Positions 1-6,914 of a DNA stretch of 8,686 nt are shown one piece after another. Under the pieces are notes generated by a model that saw only the letters and a program-made list of their open reading frames with translations, did not search any database and was not told the DNA's origin. The DNA is from Methanosarcina sp. (GTDB taxonomy: Archaea > Halobacteriota > Methanosarcinia > Methanosarcinales > Methanosarcinaceae), in assembly GCA_024280975.1 (NCBI GenBank), contig JAMXLQ010000186.1, positions 1-8,686 on the forward strand. Reading direction: 5' to 3'. The number at the start of each line of letters is the position of its first letter. Position 1 is the first letter of the stretch. Both the position numbers and the translations under genes were made by a program.

Positions 1-528
1 GCAAATGTGGGTAATAACGTAGCATATGCTGTGAAAGTCTCTATTCCAGATCAAAACGGGTACAAAGTGTCAGGAAGTTCGTCAACGATTGTAGGAAATC
101 TGGAGAAAGGGGATTACACAATTGCATCTTTTAATATTGCAAATGCGCAGGGTAGTGCAGGAGGAAATACAACCGGCAATAGTCCAGGAACACCACCAGA
201 TTCTTCACAGGCCGGTACTAACGGCGCAAGCTCAGCTTCTATGAATTCCAATCCACTGAAGGTCCAGATTGAGTATACGGATGCAAAAGGAGAAAGGATG
301 ACCGTTACTAAAGAAGTAAAACTTGAAACGACTGCAGGAAATATGACTGCAGCAGGAGGCCCGGGAGGCCTAAATAGAAGTAGCGGTTTTGGTTCGTACA
401 TACCATATATTGGATTGCTTGTCTTTGCAGGCGGAATATTCGTTTATCGCAGGAAGATACACGAAAAGATCCAGATAATGAAAACGAAAAAAGCTGGGTA
501 CAAAAAGTCTGAAGACCAGAAGGTCTGA
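1..528 (+). CDS. C-terminal part of a membrane-anchored COG1361/CARDB-like surface protein (5' end outside window)
   Basis: The frame is open from base 1, so the gene starts upstream; a GTG at position 7 is internal. Visible parts in order are a beta-rich segment (AVKVSIPDQNGY, then a stretch around GNLEKGDYTIASFNI) like the conserved end of CARDB/COG1361 repeats, a low-complexity Gly/Ser/Thr/Asn/Pro linker (about 150-245), and a second beta-rich strand region (KVQIEYTDAKGERMTV). After a Gly-rich spacer come one transmembrane helix (about 397-450) and a short, very basic tail. This topology means most of the protein lies outside the cell with a C-terminal anchor. The MacB-like permease gene starts 33 nt downstream, so the two are probably one operon. 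COG1361 proteins are common beside such permeases in methanosarcinal genomes and may act as the extracellular partner. The substrate is unknown, and the family call rests on a fragment. Confidence 0.75.
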   Translation, partial: ANVGNNVAYAVKVSIPDQNGYKVSGSSSTIVGNLEKGDYTIASFNIANAQGSAGGNTTGNSPGTPPDSSQAGTNGASSASMNSNPLKVQIEYTDAKGERMTVTKEVKLETTAGNMTAAGGPGGLNRSSGFGSYIPYIGLLVFAGGIFVYRRKIHEKIQIMKTKKAGYKKSEDQKV

Positions 529-561
529 AAGAACACTCACCAGTCAACGGAAGGATGCAAG

Positions 562-1809
562 ATGAGACAATCAACCTACCTGAAAATGGGTCTGAACATG
601 CTTGTGCACAGTAAACTTCGAAGCTGGCTGACCATTATCGGGATAGTTATAGGGATCGGATCTGTAGTTGGCATCCTCTCCCTGGGGGATGCTATGCAAG
701 AACAAGTTCAGAGCAGGCTTGCAGAGATGGATTTGGCAAAGATAACCATAACTCCAGGATATTCCAAGGCATCATCTGATATGCATGGTCCAGGGGGAAA
801 TTGGGGAAAAAGTACAACAACAGATGTTGAATTAACAGATAAGGACATTGCGGCACTTCGAGGATTGAATAATATAACATATATAGAAGGAGAGATTTTC
901 GGCAGTGAACCGGTGATTTATGCAGCGCAAAACGCAACTCTTTCAATCACAGGTGTAGATCCACAGGTTTGGCGATATATGACTACCCTAAAAACACAAT
1001 CCGGAAGATTGCTTGAACCTTCTGATAAGTATGTTGCAGTCATCGGAAGCGGCATTGCAAGTGGGACTTATAAACAGGATATCGGAGTTAACCAGATAAT
1101 AACTATAAATGGTAAAGCAGTGCGTGTTGTTGGAATTTTGTCAGAAGAAGGTCAAGGTGACAGAAACATTTACATGCCTATCGATGGAGCAGTAACCCTG
1201 ATCGCTGATGCACAAAATGATGTTTATGATTCCATTACTGTAAAAGCCAAGAGCGAAGATGTAGTAGACAACCTGACAGAAGATATCGTGGATAAACTCA
1301 TGATCTCAAGGCATATTGTCAATGATAATGATAGGGACTTCTCCGTGTCAGCTTCTAAATCTATGGCTGAGTCTGTCACTGAAATGACGAGTTCAATGAC
1401 CCTGTTCCTTGGTGCCATCGCAGCCGTGTCCCTGCTTGTAGGTGCCGTTGGAATTGCCAACACTATGTTTACTTCCGTCCTTGAGAAAACAAAGGAAATA
1501 GGAACTATGAAAGCCATAGGAGCTAAAAACAGGGATATCCTTATGATTTTCCTCTTTAATTCCGCAATGGTTGGCCTTGTTGGTGGTGTCCTTGGAGATA
1601 TTCTGGGAGCTTTTGTTTCAACTCTCTTCCCTATGCTTGGTCTACAGATGATGAGAGGGGGAGGCTCAGGCTCTTCAGGCATTTATTTTGCTCCTGATCT
1701 GATGGCTTTAGGGCTTATTCTAGCAATCATGATCGGGATAATTTCAGGAGTTGTTCCTGCGTACAGGGCCTCGAAACTTAAGCCTGTGGATGCTTTAAGG
1801 TATGAATAA
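562..1809 (+). CDS. MacB/FtsX-type ABC transporter permease
   Basis: A 415-residue protein with the standard MacB permease plan. TM1 is at about 22-43 and follows a basic start (HSKLRSWLTIIGIVIGIGSVV). A large extracytoplasmic MacB-PCD-like domain spans about 44-275. Three more helices lie at about 279-303, 328-356 and 381-401. The coupling segment after TM2 (about 298-326) contains the family motif IANTMFTSV..KTKEIGTMKAIGA, and the protein ends with the typical PAYRASKLKPVDALRYE. Such permeases dimerise and work with a separate ATPase (LolD/MacB-like) in mechanotransmission or export of lipids, peptides or proteins. No ATPase gene is in the window; it probably lies upstream of the neighbouring surface-protein gene. 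The ATG at 562 is supported by GGAAGG at 549-554, seven bases upstream. A Gly-rich loop (GGGSGSSG, 367-373) lies between TM3 and TM4. The family is clear; the substrate is not. Confidence 0.93.
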   Translation: MRQSTYLKMGLNMLVHSKLRSWLTIIGIVIGIGSVVGILSLGDAMQEQVQSRLAEMDLAKITITPGYSKASSDMHGPGGNWGKSTTTDVELTDKDIAALRGLNNITYIEGEIFGSEPVIYAAQNATLSITGVDPQVWRYMTTLKTQSGRLLEPSDKYVAVIGSGIASGTYKQDIGVNQIITINGKAVRVVGILSEEGQGDRNIYMPIDGAVTLIADAQNDVYDSITVKAKSEDVVDNLTEDIVDKLMISRHIVNDNDRDFSVSASKSMAESVTEMTSSMTLFLGAIAAVSLLVGAVGIANTMFTSVLEKTKEIGTMKAIGAKNRDILMIFLFNSAMVGLVGGVLGDILGAFVSTLFPMLGLQMMRGGGSGSSGIYFAPDLMALGLILAIMIGIISGVVPAYRASKLKPVDALRYE

Positions 1810-1842
1810 CGTGAAAATTGTTTGAAGGTTAAAGAAAAACTT

Positions 1843-1892
1843 AAAAGGGGCATTGAAAACTGGGGAGTGTCCCCTTTCAAGATTTTATTTTT
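1843..1892 (+). terminator. Hairpin plus T-rich tail after the permease gene
   Basis: AAAGGGG (1844-1850) pairs with CCCCTTT (1871-1877). A competing inner hairpin, GGGGA-GTG-TCCCC, lies at 1862-1874. A T-rich run interrupted by one A follows at 1883-1892. It starts 34 nt after the permease stop, a sensible end for the two-gene transcript. Confidence 0.55.
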
Positions 1893-2489
1893 GAACCTGT
1901 CACTATTTCTTGTGAAACCGCACAATCTTTTTTATCCAAGCCAGATCAATACCTGAGATTTCAATGCGCCTGATACAAGCTATAAGAGTCTTAAAGTTAT
2001 TTTCTGCAGAAGTTTTGAATAGGTTTTTCTCAGCTTCCTGCTCCTGTTATTATCCCTTTTCATTACCCTTATATTAGTTTTGTTCAGAACTATCCCTGTA
2101 AGTCCGATTTTTTGCAATTTTTTGGTATTATCCCTTAAGCACTTATTTTCAAAACTTTCAGCAAGTTTCCTACATCCCAGAAACATGAAATAACTCGTTA
2201 CCAGATCTCATATAATTTTTTGCTTTTTTGGAAAGATGAAGTAAAAAAGATACTTAAGTCTGGAGTAAAATAAATCTCATACTTCATTCTTAAAAATATA
2301 ACCGATTTTCATAGTTGGATGGACTGTTTTTCCTTCCTGTAACTAAAATTCTGAAGAGCCAGGTTAACTCGTAAAACTTGATAGTATATACATCTTTCGA
2401 TGGTGAAAACTGAAAATAGACTTTCTCTTGAAAAGTGATATGTTTCTTATTTTTTAGGCCTGACAAAAAGAGTAAATTAGGCATAAAAG
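1893..2489. other. AT-rich spacer without a confident gene
   Basis: About 600 nt between the permease terminator and the promoter of the cysteine-cluster gene. Apart from the low-confidence remnant at 1903-2186 I see nothing firm. A 64-codon minus frame at 2290-2484 lacks protein-like composition and covers the neighbour's proposed promoter. No tRNA-like or long palindromic structure is seen. Confidence 0.5.
1903..2186 (-). pseudogene. Possible decayed coding remnant, unidentified
   Basis: On the minus strand, 2186-1980 is an open frame (68 residues from an ATG, including LRDNTKKLQKIGLTGIVLN and a Lys/Arg-rich end). A second, overlapping minus frame (2046-1903, 47 codons) reads smoothly (ENNFKTLIACIRRIEISGID, then LAWIKKIVRFHKK and a stop). 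The second frame has no start and follows two in-frame stops, so together they could be one gene broken by a frameshift. I recognise no family. There is no convincing SD or promoter. The alternative is chance open frames in AT-rich DNA. Confidence 0.2.
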
Positions 2490-2509
2490 TATATATTACT
2501 TATAAAAAA
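2490..2509 (+). promoter_or_regulatory. Archaeal TATA-box region of the cysteine-cluster protein gene
   Basis: Two overlapping AT boxes, TATATATT (2490-2497) and CTTATAAAAA (2499-2508), lie about 40-60 nt before the preferred start at 2549. Initiation about 25 nt downstream of the box would give a leader of roughly 15-35 nt that still contains the SD at 2538-2541. Confidence 0.5.
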
Positions 2510-2548
2510 TTATTTAATAAACTAATACTGAATGATAGAGGTTTCAGG

Positions 2549-3253
2549 TTGATTCCCAAGAAATTATCCCTTGAAATGTATGAGAACTTTCATAAGATGT
2601 TTAGTGGAAGCAACGAAAATACTTTTAAAATATGCAAGGAATGCGGGGGAGCCTGCGAGCATAACAAAATAGGTACTCTGCTACCTGGGGAAGAGGAGTA
2701 TATGGCAGAAAAAATGGGTATAAGTGTTTCAGATTTCAAAATCCGCTATCTGGATCTTCTAAAAATGGATGATGGGACTCCTATACAGGTCCTAAAATTA
2801 GGGAAGTTATGTCCATTTTTAAATGAAGATGAAGCATGCGAATGCCGGGACTTTAAGCCTATATTCTGTAAAATCTATCCTGTAGTTTTTACGATTAAAG
2901 ATGAAAAAATAGATTTTAGAATAGATCACTGGTGCAGATTATCAAGAAAGAAGGAATGCAGGCTTTACTTTGGAACTGCTATACCGCTTTTATCAAGTCT
3001 TGAAATTCCAGTAGAATGGTTAAAGCACGTAACTAGTTATGATGATCTTTGCTTTGACTATGATCAACTGGAAAAATACAGGCGCAGAAAAAATAAGCAT
3101 GCAGCTTTTTCGTTGGAAGAATTGTTGAGTTTGAAGAAAGTCGAGATGGAAACTACCAATCCATATATAGAATTCAGTCCGAAAGTTGAAGAATCCGTTT
3201 TTTACATTAAGCTTGGACAATCGAATTTGAGCGCCGGCAGACAGTTGAGTTAA
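2549..3253 (+). CDS. YkgJ/FliN-type cysteine-cluster protein (CxxCxxxC)
   Basis: This is a 234-residue protein from the chosen start. The N-terminal signature CKECGGAC gives C29, C32 and C36 (CxxCxxxC). The second half of the motif is LCPFLNEDEACECRDFKPIFCKIYP, with C88, C97, C99 and C107, which matches the CPFL...C...RP..C..YP pattern of the YkgJ family (PF03692). Another pair follows in HWCRLSRKKEC. The family is thought to bind zinc or an Fe-S cluster; its biochemical role is not settled. The C-terminal third is charged and not diagnostic. Start choice: the frame extends back to a GTG at 2435, but the TATA box lies inside that extension. TTG at 2549 has GAGG (2538-2541) seven bases upstream. 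The ATG at 2576 has no SD but remains possible. The gene is monocistronic and convergent with the kinase gene. Confidence 0.8.
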   Translation: MIPKKLSLEMYENFHKMFSGSNENTFKICKECGGACEHNKIGTLLPGEEEYMAEKMGISVSDFKIRYLDLLKMDDGTPIQVLKLGKLCPFLNEDEACECRDFKPIFCKIYPVVFTIKDEKIDFRIDHWCRLSRKKECRLYFGTAIPLLSSLEIPVEWLKHVTSYDDLCFDYDQLEKYRRRKNKHAAFSLEELLSLKKVEMETTNPYIEFSPKVEESVFYIKLGQSNLSAGRQLS

Positions 3254-3276
3254 CCTGCTGGCAAAAATAAAAATTT
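3233..3276 (+). terminator. Hairpin overlapping the stop of the cysteine-cluster gene
   Basis: GCCGGCAG (3233-3240) pairs with CTGCTGGC (3255-3262): eight base pairs in RNA including one G-U. The stop codon is inside the 14-nt loop. A/T-rich sequence follows (AAAAATAAAAATTTTAATTT). The T tract is imperfect, so this is a moderate call. Confidence 0.4.
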
Positions 3277-3310
3277 TAATTTCCAGTTGTTTTATAGGAG
3301 GAAGCGTGAA

Positions 3311-3332
3311 CCCCTGAGCTAAAGACTCAGGG
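3311..3332 (-). terminator. Hairpin after the sensor kinase gene
   Basis: A perfect 7-bp stem, CCCTGAG (3312-3318) with CTCAGGG (3326-3332), and a 7-nt loop lie nine bases beyond the kinase stop in the minus direction. There is no immediate T run on the minus strand; T-rich sequence appears only about 35 nt further. It could serve either convergent transcript. Confidence 0.45.
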
Positions 3333-3341
3333 ATAATTCTT

Positions 3342-5528
3342 CTAACAAGGTGTTCCATTATCGGTTTTATTACCTTTTATTGGAATTACGAAAGCAAAGG
3401 TGCTCCCTTCTCCCAGATTGCTCCTGAACCAGACATATCCACCATGAAGCCGGACAAGCTGTTTAACCAGCGAAAGACCCAGCCCGGTTCCCTGGAATTG
3501 TTTGGACAAAAAGGAATCGACTTGGTTGAAGGGCTTAAAAAGTTTGCCCTGGTCTTCAGGTTTGATACCAATTCCTGTATCCTTGACCGTTATTTCCACC
3601 ATATCTCCTTTCTTTCTTGCCCCTATTTTTACAAGTCCGTTTTCATAGGAGAATTTTATGGCATTATCCACAAGATTGTACATTATTTGAGCAAACCTAG
3701 CTTCGTCAGCACAGATACTGCCAAGATCGCTATCGATGTCGATTTCAATTTGAACATTTTTCCGGTCTGCGATAGGAGACAAAAGATTTTTTATTATGTT
3801 AAGCTTACTGGCAAGCTCAAACTGTTTATAACTCAGCTCCAATTTTCCGGCCTCTACTTTAGAGAGATCTAGGATGCCATTTATCAGATTCAGAAGGTGT
3901 TTTCCACTCTTTGAGATATTCCCAACGGATTTTAGTTGTCTTTCATTTAATTCACCGTACACCTGTTCATACAGAAGATCAGAAAACCCTATTATGGAGT
4001 TAAGCGGAGTTCTCAGTTCATGGCTCATATTTGCCAGAAATTCACTCTTGGTACGGTTTGCTGCTTCTGCAATTTGCTTTTCTTGAAGAAGTATTTCTGT
4101 AGCTTTTCTTTCTGTAATATCTCTACAGGTTTCGAGGACTCCTATAATCTTTCCGTCCTCTTCGGTTACTGGGATCGCCTGAACAAGCCAGACTCTGCCA
4201 TCTTTCGCAGTAAATTCTCCTGATTTTTTATTGCCTGTCATGAAGATCTGTTCAAGCTCCAGGGTATTGGACAACGGGCCACTTATACTAGGATTATTTT
4301 TAAGGCATATGCCCACTGCTTTTTGAAGATCCATCTCCATAAATTCAAGGGCAGCCTTGTTTGCCCAGATAATATTGTGTTGAGGGTTCACGAAAACAAC
4401 CAGTTCGTTCAGAGAGTCGAGCAAGACCTTCTTTTCTCGTTCCTGCGCTGTTAGTTCCTGTTCTGCAAGGTAAATTTCGTTTAACATCCCGTTTATTTCT
4501 TTTGAAAGACGATAAAGTTCATCGTTGTCTTTAAGACACAACCTTTTGGAAAGATCCTTTTCCGATCTAATCCGGGTAACAAAACTATCAATTTCTATCA
4601 GCCTTGAAATAAATAGCTTGTCAAGAGCAAGTTTAACTCCGATCCCGGTCATGAGACCTGTTAGCAAAAGGAAAATGTACATATTGTTTAGAGTGCTTTC
4701 GCCACGTGAATAAAGTTCTCTTGGGAAATCTGCTCTTATAATAAGGGCAGGCTTGCCTGAAATATCAGGTAATTCAAAATAGCCAGCTACCCGTTCTTCG
4801 CTAAGGGGTTCAACAATAGTTTGTTTTGGGTTCTCTGAAAAGCTTTTTAGCTTGGTCTGAAAATCATAAGGTAGATTTTCATTAACAGTATACATCAAAA
4901 GTGAAGAACGGGTAGTTTCTTTGAAGGAATCAAGGAGAATACTGTCAAAGTACTTTCCAAAAATTAAAGTGCCTTTTACAGGGCCAGTATAATTTGACGT
5001 AAGAATAGGATGGCATGAAATAAACATGGGTTTTCCATCTACTAGGATAAAACCATTGATACTCTTATTTTGCGTTCTCGAAAGAAGGGTTTTGTCCTTC
5101 ACCAATTTAATTAGATCTTCAGGAATTGGTTCTTCCTTTTCAGTGTTGATGTCTACAAATTTTGAATAAACAAGAGACCCGGAATTATCTACAAAAAGCA
5201 CTACATTAATTTTAAGCTTAGCAAAAGTCTTGTTCTGAGCGTTTGTGTCTATGAACTCCTGGTTTCTATCATCAATAAATCTATAGGTATCATCCCAGGA
5301 GGCCCAATCCTGTGCTATGTAATCAAGATACCCCTGTTCGGTTGAAATGGCATTCTGTACTCTCTCAACATTATTCAGTGTATCATTGTCTTCAAGTCTT
5401 AAGAAGGTAGAAAGCTGCATAGTATGAGTAAGCGTAAATGCAGCTGTAAGAACACCAAAAATTAAAAGGGTTATTACAAGAACCTTTTTACTAATATCTA
5501 TTCTCGACACCCCAAAGAATTCAATCAT
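3342..5528 (-). CDS. Membrane sensor histidine kinase, CHASE4-HAMP-PAS-HisKA-HATPase
   Basis: This is a 728-residue sensor kinase. In order: TM1 (about 15-36); an extracellular CHASE4 sensor domain (about 45-275) with the hallmark DWASWDDTYRF (74-84); TM2 (about 282-302); HAMP (about 303-356); PAS (about 365-475), ending in the PAC-like CRDITERK. HisKA follows, with the phospho-acceptor H503 in MSHELRTP (501-508). The HATPase has an N box NLVDNAIKFS (N618, N622), G1 box DTGIGI (650-655), F box FKPFNQ (664-669) and G2 box GTGLGL (680-685). All catalytic boxes are intact, so it should autophosphorylate. The CHASE4 ligand is unknown. There is no receiver domain and no response-regulator gene nearby, so its partner must be encoded elsewhere, as is common for methanosarcinal kinases. 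The ATG at 5528 has no clear SD but a good TATA box upstream. The flanking genes do not suggest a signal. Confidence 0.95.
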   Translation of the reverse strand: MIEFFGVSRIDISKKVLVITLLIFGVLTAAFTLTHTMQLSTFLRLEDNDTLNNVERVQNAISTEQGYLDYIAQDWASWDDTYRFIDDRNQEFIDTNAQNKTFAKLKINVVLFVDNSGSLVYSKFVDINTEKEEPIPEDLIKLVKDKTLLSRTQNKSINGFILVDGKPMFISCHPILTSNYTGPVKGTLIFGKYFDSILLDSFKETTRSSLLMYTVNENLPYDFQTKLKSFSENPKQTIVEPLSEERVAGYFELPDISGKPALIIRADFPRELYSRGESTLNNMYIFLLLTGLMTGIGVKLALDKLFISRLIEIDSFVTRIRSEKDLSKRLCLKDNDELYRLSKEINGMLNEIYLAEQELTAQEREKKVLLDSLNELVVFVNPQHNIIWANKAALEFMEMDLQKAVGICLKNNPSISGPLSNTLELEQIFMTGNKKSGEFTAKDGRVWLVQAIPVTEEDGKIIGVLETCRDITERKATEILLQEKQIAEAANRTKSEFLANMSHELRTPLNSIIGFSDLLYEQVYGELNERQLKSVGNISKSGKHLLNLINGILDLSKVEAGKLELSYKQFELASKLNIIKNLLSPIADRKNVQIEIDIDSDLGSICADEARFAQIMYNLVDNAIKFSYENGLVKIGARKKGDMVEITVKDTGIGIKPEDQGKLFKPFNQVDSFLSKQFQGTGLGLSLVKQLVRLHGGYVWFRSNLGEGSTFAFVIPIKGNKTDNGTPC

Positions 5529-5577
5529 TAGAAAGAGTTTGAATGTAATATATTATTGATATAAAAAGGTGAGAAAG

Positions 5578-5592
5578 TATATAAATTTTAGT
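5578..5592 (-). promoter_or_regulatory. TATA box and BRE-like element of the sensor kinase gene
   Basis: The minus strand reads ACTAAAATTTATATAC. TTTATATA (5585 to 5578) is a close match to the archaeal TATA consensus, with an A-rich BRE-like stretch before it. It lies about 50 nt upstream of the ATG at 5528, predicting a leader of about 25 nt. Confidence 0.6.
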
Positions 5593-5712
5593 AGATGTTA
5601 GACAGAGTTTAAGACCAATTAAAGCTTGTTCTTCCTATTTTATACAGGAATTCTACCTAAAGGGATAACATAAATTTAAATAGGCTTTCAATAAAAGCTT
5701 AAACCAGTTTTG

Positions 5713-6567
5713 TTATTGTCTTCCAGTTTCACCGTTTCGAGCGTTCAGGTACGACTGTTCCGCAATTTCCACATTTCCTTTGAGGTTTACAACTTTCATA
5801 CTAAAAGTGCAGGCAAAATCTTTTACATTTGTGTGGAAATCTGGATCATTAGTAAGCCCACTATCTATTTTTGCAGCCAGACAATAGAGTGGGTTTTTCA
5901 GGTAATGCTTGTTGAAGTTTCGGTTTCCGGTTTCATTTTCCAGTTTCTTCCAGCTCGAAGCCCACATAGGTGTCAGATAAATCGTTCCCATGCCCCTAAA
6001 TTCGGCCATAGCCCTGGCATAAGCTTCATTTCCTCCGAGTGCTAAACTGATGCAATCTTCTATGATTTCCCCATTTTGGTCTTTCAGGAAGAAAAGCGGA
6101 CATTCAAGATCTGATAAATCCTCTTCCAGTTTTCCAAGTGTATGCCCACAGGTACCGTAAAAAATCAGGATTCTATCCGAAAAGGGAGCCATTTCACGGA
6201 TATTTCTGTACACTTCGGCCTTTAAGATCTCAAGATCGGCATGCAGGCCCAGGCTTAATAGGTTTACGATAACACTTACCTCTTTCCTGAGTTTCCTTTT
6301 CCTACAAAACTTTTTGAGGATTGGAAAACTTGAAAGAAACCTTGCAGGAACTCTGAAACCAGGGCTGGAGTGGCCTTTGAGAAGCATTGGGATCCGGTCC
6401 AGAAAAGCTGTCCTTGGGTTGCAGTTCTTTGATCTGAGCTTACGAAGGAACCCTGAGCTTTCCCTATTTTCTACAACGATTAGTTGCTGTAGCTCGCAGT
6501 CTCTTGATAATACATGTACAAGCTCGTCTTCGAGCATCCCACAGGCAATAATGCTCAGTACAGGCAT
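5713..6567 (-). CDS. DUF1638 family protein
   Basis: This 284-residue soluble protein has the DUF1638 (PF07796) signature pieces: an N-terminal SIIACGMLEDEL (5-16), a central LIFYGTCGHTL (134-144), KDQNGEIIEDCISLALGGNEAY (162-183; D/C-rich segment followed by GGN) and GTIYLTPMWASSWKKL (194-209). Conserved cysteines at 9, 140 and 172 could hold a metal or a cofactor; that is inference. In methanogens the family often sits beside corrinoid methyltransferase genes of methylotrophic methanogenesis, but no such gene is in this window. Here the gene stands alone, with about 180 nt to the kinase gene downstream and about 350 nt to the previous gene upstream. Start: ATG at 6567 opens directly into the conserved SIIACGMLEDEL block. 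AAGGAT at 6582-6577 is a modest SD nine bases upstream. The reaction is unknown. Confidence 0.85.
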   Translation of the reverse strand: MPVLSIIACGMLEDELVHVLSRDCELQQLIVVENRESSGFLRKLRSKNCNPRTAFLDRIPMLLKGHSSPGFRVPARFLSSFPILKKFCRKRKLRKEVSVIVNLLSLGLHADLEILKAEVYRNIREMAPFSDRILIFYGTCGHTLGKLEEDLSDLECPLFFLKDQNGEIIEDCISLALGGNEAYARAMAEFRGMGTIYLTPMWASSWKKLENETGNRNFNKHYLKNPLYCLAAKIDSGLTNDPDFHTNVKDFACTFSMKVVNLKGNVEIAEQSYLNARNGETGRQ

Positions 6568-6573
6568 AATTAA

Positions 6574-6663
6574 GATATCCTTTCCTATAAATCTTTATTT
6601 TTGGGATCCTTTTTCGCAAGTCCTTATTTTTGAGATCTTTCCTCATGAATTTTTGTTTTTGGA
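6574..6663. repeat. Degenerate period-29 tandem repeat upstream of the DUF1638 gene
   Basis: On the + strand TCTTTATTTTTGGGATCC (from 6592) recurs as TCCTTATTTTTGAGATCT (from 6621), with 19 of 24 bases equal at spacing 29. A weaker third copy of the first half starts near 6650, and a copy of the second half (ATCCTTTCCT, 6577-6586) overlaps the ribosome-binding region. Each unit carries a 6-bp palindrome in phase: GATATC (6574), GGATCC (6604), AGATCT (6633). Confidence 0.55.
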
Positions 6664-6914
6664 CAACTGTTGTAATGTAAAATTCGAGCTAATGACAGAT
6701 TTGCTCCCGGATATTATGAAAAATTATCTCTTATTCCCAGATGAAAAGCACAGCTAAATCAAGGAAATTACTTAAAAAATTACAAAAGAAGCAGTATGAA
6801 CGGGAAAAATAGATACCTGTCTCTTCTCAATTCTATTCTCATCACTTCTTAGTTTTGTTTTTTAATATAAAAGATTAAGTACATTACAGCACATATACAA
6901 TTGCACGTTATTTT
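6664..6914. other. AT-rich leader or spacer upstream of the DUF1638 gene
   Basis: Together with the repeat at 6574-6663 this makes a gene-free stretch of about 350 nt. It contains a TATA candidate at 6863-6872 on the minus strand and no other recognisable gene or RNA. A + frame entering from inside the DUF1638 gene is its antisense shadow. Confidence 0.5.
6863..6872 (-). promoter_or_regulatory. Candidate TATA box for the DUF1638 gene
   Basis: The minus strand reads TTTTATATTA, the best archaeal TATA match upstream of the gene. It implies initiation near 6840 and a leader of roughly 270 nt that includes the tandem repeat. A closer TTTATA at 6591-6586 is too near the ATG to leave room for the SD. 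Confidence 0.35.

Noticed and set aside
2290..2484. Minus-strand 64-codon frame
   Set aside because: No SD, no family features, and it overlaps the beginning of the proposed promoter region of the neighbouring plus-strand gene.
3296..3318. Strong plus-strand GGAGG followed by a GTG codon
   Set aside because: The frame stops after three codons (GTG AAC CCC TGA), between convergent genes; most likely chance.
3444..4713. Several plus-strand frames of 60-142 codons opposite the kinase gene
   Set aside because: They are antisense to a kinase with all catalytic motifs intact, and none has an SD or a recognisable domain.
3342..5528. Heme-binding redox sensor like MsmS
   Set aside because: This kinase has a CHASE4 extracellular domain and a single PAS domain; the GAF-domain arrangement of MsmS is absent and no heme ligand can be assigned.
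5684..5700. GCTTT/AAAGC stem after the DUF1638 stop as a terminator
   Set aside because: Only five pairs, A/T-dominated, and no clear T tract; too weak to call.
6464..6646. Minus-strand 60-codon frame with KNKDLRKRIPKIKIYRKG
   Set aside because: Its lysine-rich repeats are simply the translation of the period-29 DNA repeat, and it runs out of frame into the DUF1638 gene.
5710..6757. Plus-strand frames of 111 and 147 codons opposite and beyond the DUF1638 gene
   Set aside because: Mostly antisense of a conserved protein; compositions are not protein-like and the starts are unsupported.
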